A program made the position numbers and the translations under genes. A stretch of DNA of 64,000 nt from Psychroserpens algicola (GTDB lineage Bacteria; Bacteroidota; Bacteroidia; Flavobacteriales; Flavobacteriaceae). Under the pieces are notes generated by a model that was given only the letters and a program-made list of their open reading frames with translations, was not told the DNA's origin and did no database searches. The stretch is taken from positions 1,178,001 through 1,242,000 of the forward strand of contig NZ_JACNMJ010000001.1 in assembly GCF_014526325.1 (NCBI RefSeq), written 5' to 3'. This document shows positions 63,891-64,000 of the stretch, piece after piece; position 1 is the first letter of the stretch; each line of letters begins with the position of its first letter.

Positions 63891-63916
63891 AAAAAGTTTC
63901 CAAAGTTTTAAAGTTT
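63874..63916. promoter_or_regulatory. Candidate TetR operator, AAAGTTT half-sites
   Basis: GGAAACTTT (63874-63882) and AAAGTTTCC (63893-63901) form a perfect 9-bp inverted repeat with a 10-nt spacer that covers the -33 element. Two more AAAGTTT units follow at 63902 and 63910. This fits autoregulation by the TetR protein encoded here and possibly regulation of the divergent gene. Confidence 0.6.
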
Positions 63917-63937
63917 TTTTAACATTGCGTTAAAGTC

Positions 63938-63970
63938 TTGCGATAGGTTTATTGATTTGCACTATTTTTG
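63938..63970 (+). promoter_or_regulatory. Promoter TTG-N22-TATTTTTG for the rightmost gene
   Basis: TTG at 63938-63940 and TATTTTTG at 63963-63970. An inverted repeat TTGCAC (63957-63962) / GTGCAA (63970-63975) brackets the -7 box. Confidence 0.55.
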
Positions 63971-63974
63971 TGCA

Positions 63975-64000
63975 ATGCAAAATATTCAATTCTATCATGA
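63975..64000 (+). CDS. Start of a gene running off the right edge
   Basis: ATG at 63975 opens MQNIQFYH before the window ends. Only eight codons are visible. Its placement 4 nt after a TAnnTTTG box supports a real start. The opening is compatible with polyprenyl synthetases, which I recall next to TetR genes in Flavobacteria, but eight residues cannot establish this. Confidence 0.35.

Overview
The window looks like the chromosome of a marine-type Flavobacteriaceae (Bacteroidota). It is AT-rich, and several start sites are preceded by a Bacteroidota-type promoter (TTG, 17-23 nt, TAnnTTTG) rather than a strong Shine-Dalgarno sequence. It also encodes a subtilase with a type IX secretion sorting tail, a TonB-dependent receptor with a carboxypeptidase-regulatory-like N-terminus, and many lipoproteins and DUF families typical of this group. 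The genus cannot be fixed from the sequence alone.

Bases 1-15617 form a metal-resistance block, all on the + strand. It starts inside a Cu+ P1B-ATPase whose 5' end lies outside the window. This is followed by a DUF2911 lipoprotein, a PepSY-type membrane protein, a DUF305 protein, a CusB-like adaptor with a metal-binding head and a DUF3347 tail, and a small HMA lipoprotein, closed by a strong palindromic terminator. A second group holds a small secreted CC/PP protein, a CusA/CzcA pump fused to a TolC-like outer-membrane channel, a second lipoprotein adaptor, a Fur-family regulator, a DUF3703 protein and a Zn/Cd-type P1B-ATPase. Together they would move metal from cytoplasm to periplasm (two ATPases) and from periplasm to outside (RND tripartite pump).

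Bases 15618-24740 are accessory. A structured, unusually GC-rich intergenic element precedes a T9SS-exported S8 protease. A 723-nt gap then carries decamer repeats, a small membrane ORF and a tRNA-like 3' remnant that looks like an integration scar. After it comes a complete four-gene Qat anti-phage operon (QatA KAP ATPase, QatB, QatC QueC-like, QatD TatD-like) with 4-nt overlaps, then an HNH endonuclease-like gene and a strong terminator. No integrase or transposase is visible.

Bases 24741-64000 read as ordinary core genome: HupE/UreJ, dCMP deaminase, an S41 protease, two MarC proteins, a LytS/LytT two-component pair, class I ribonucleotide reductase (nrdB, nrdA), an RDD protein, a PiT phosphate transporter, a TonB receptor with a beta-helix lipoprotein, dGTPase, dxs, a TonB-like energy transducer, tadA, a cold-shock protein, a CLC channel lacking the gating glutamate, aspS, and a TetR-TolC-adaptor-RND drug-efflux operon with a candidate TetR operator over its promoter. 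A 57-codon membrane peptide gene with a consensus promoter lies at 48509-48682.

The best leads are the Qat island and its tRNA-like border with the 44-codon in-frame tail after qatD, the structured RNA-like elements (15725-15909, 33900-34102, 51884-51976), the CusA-TolC fusion with an internal signal-peptide-like linker, and TAnnTTTG boxes that sit almost on the start codon.
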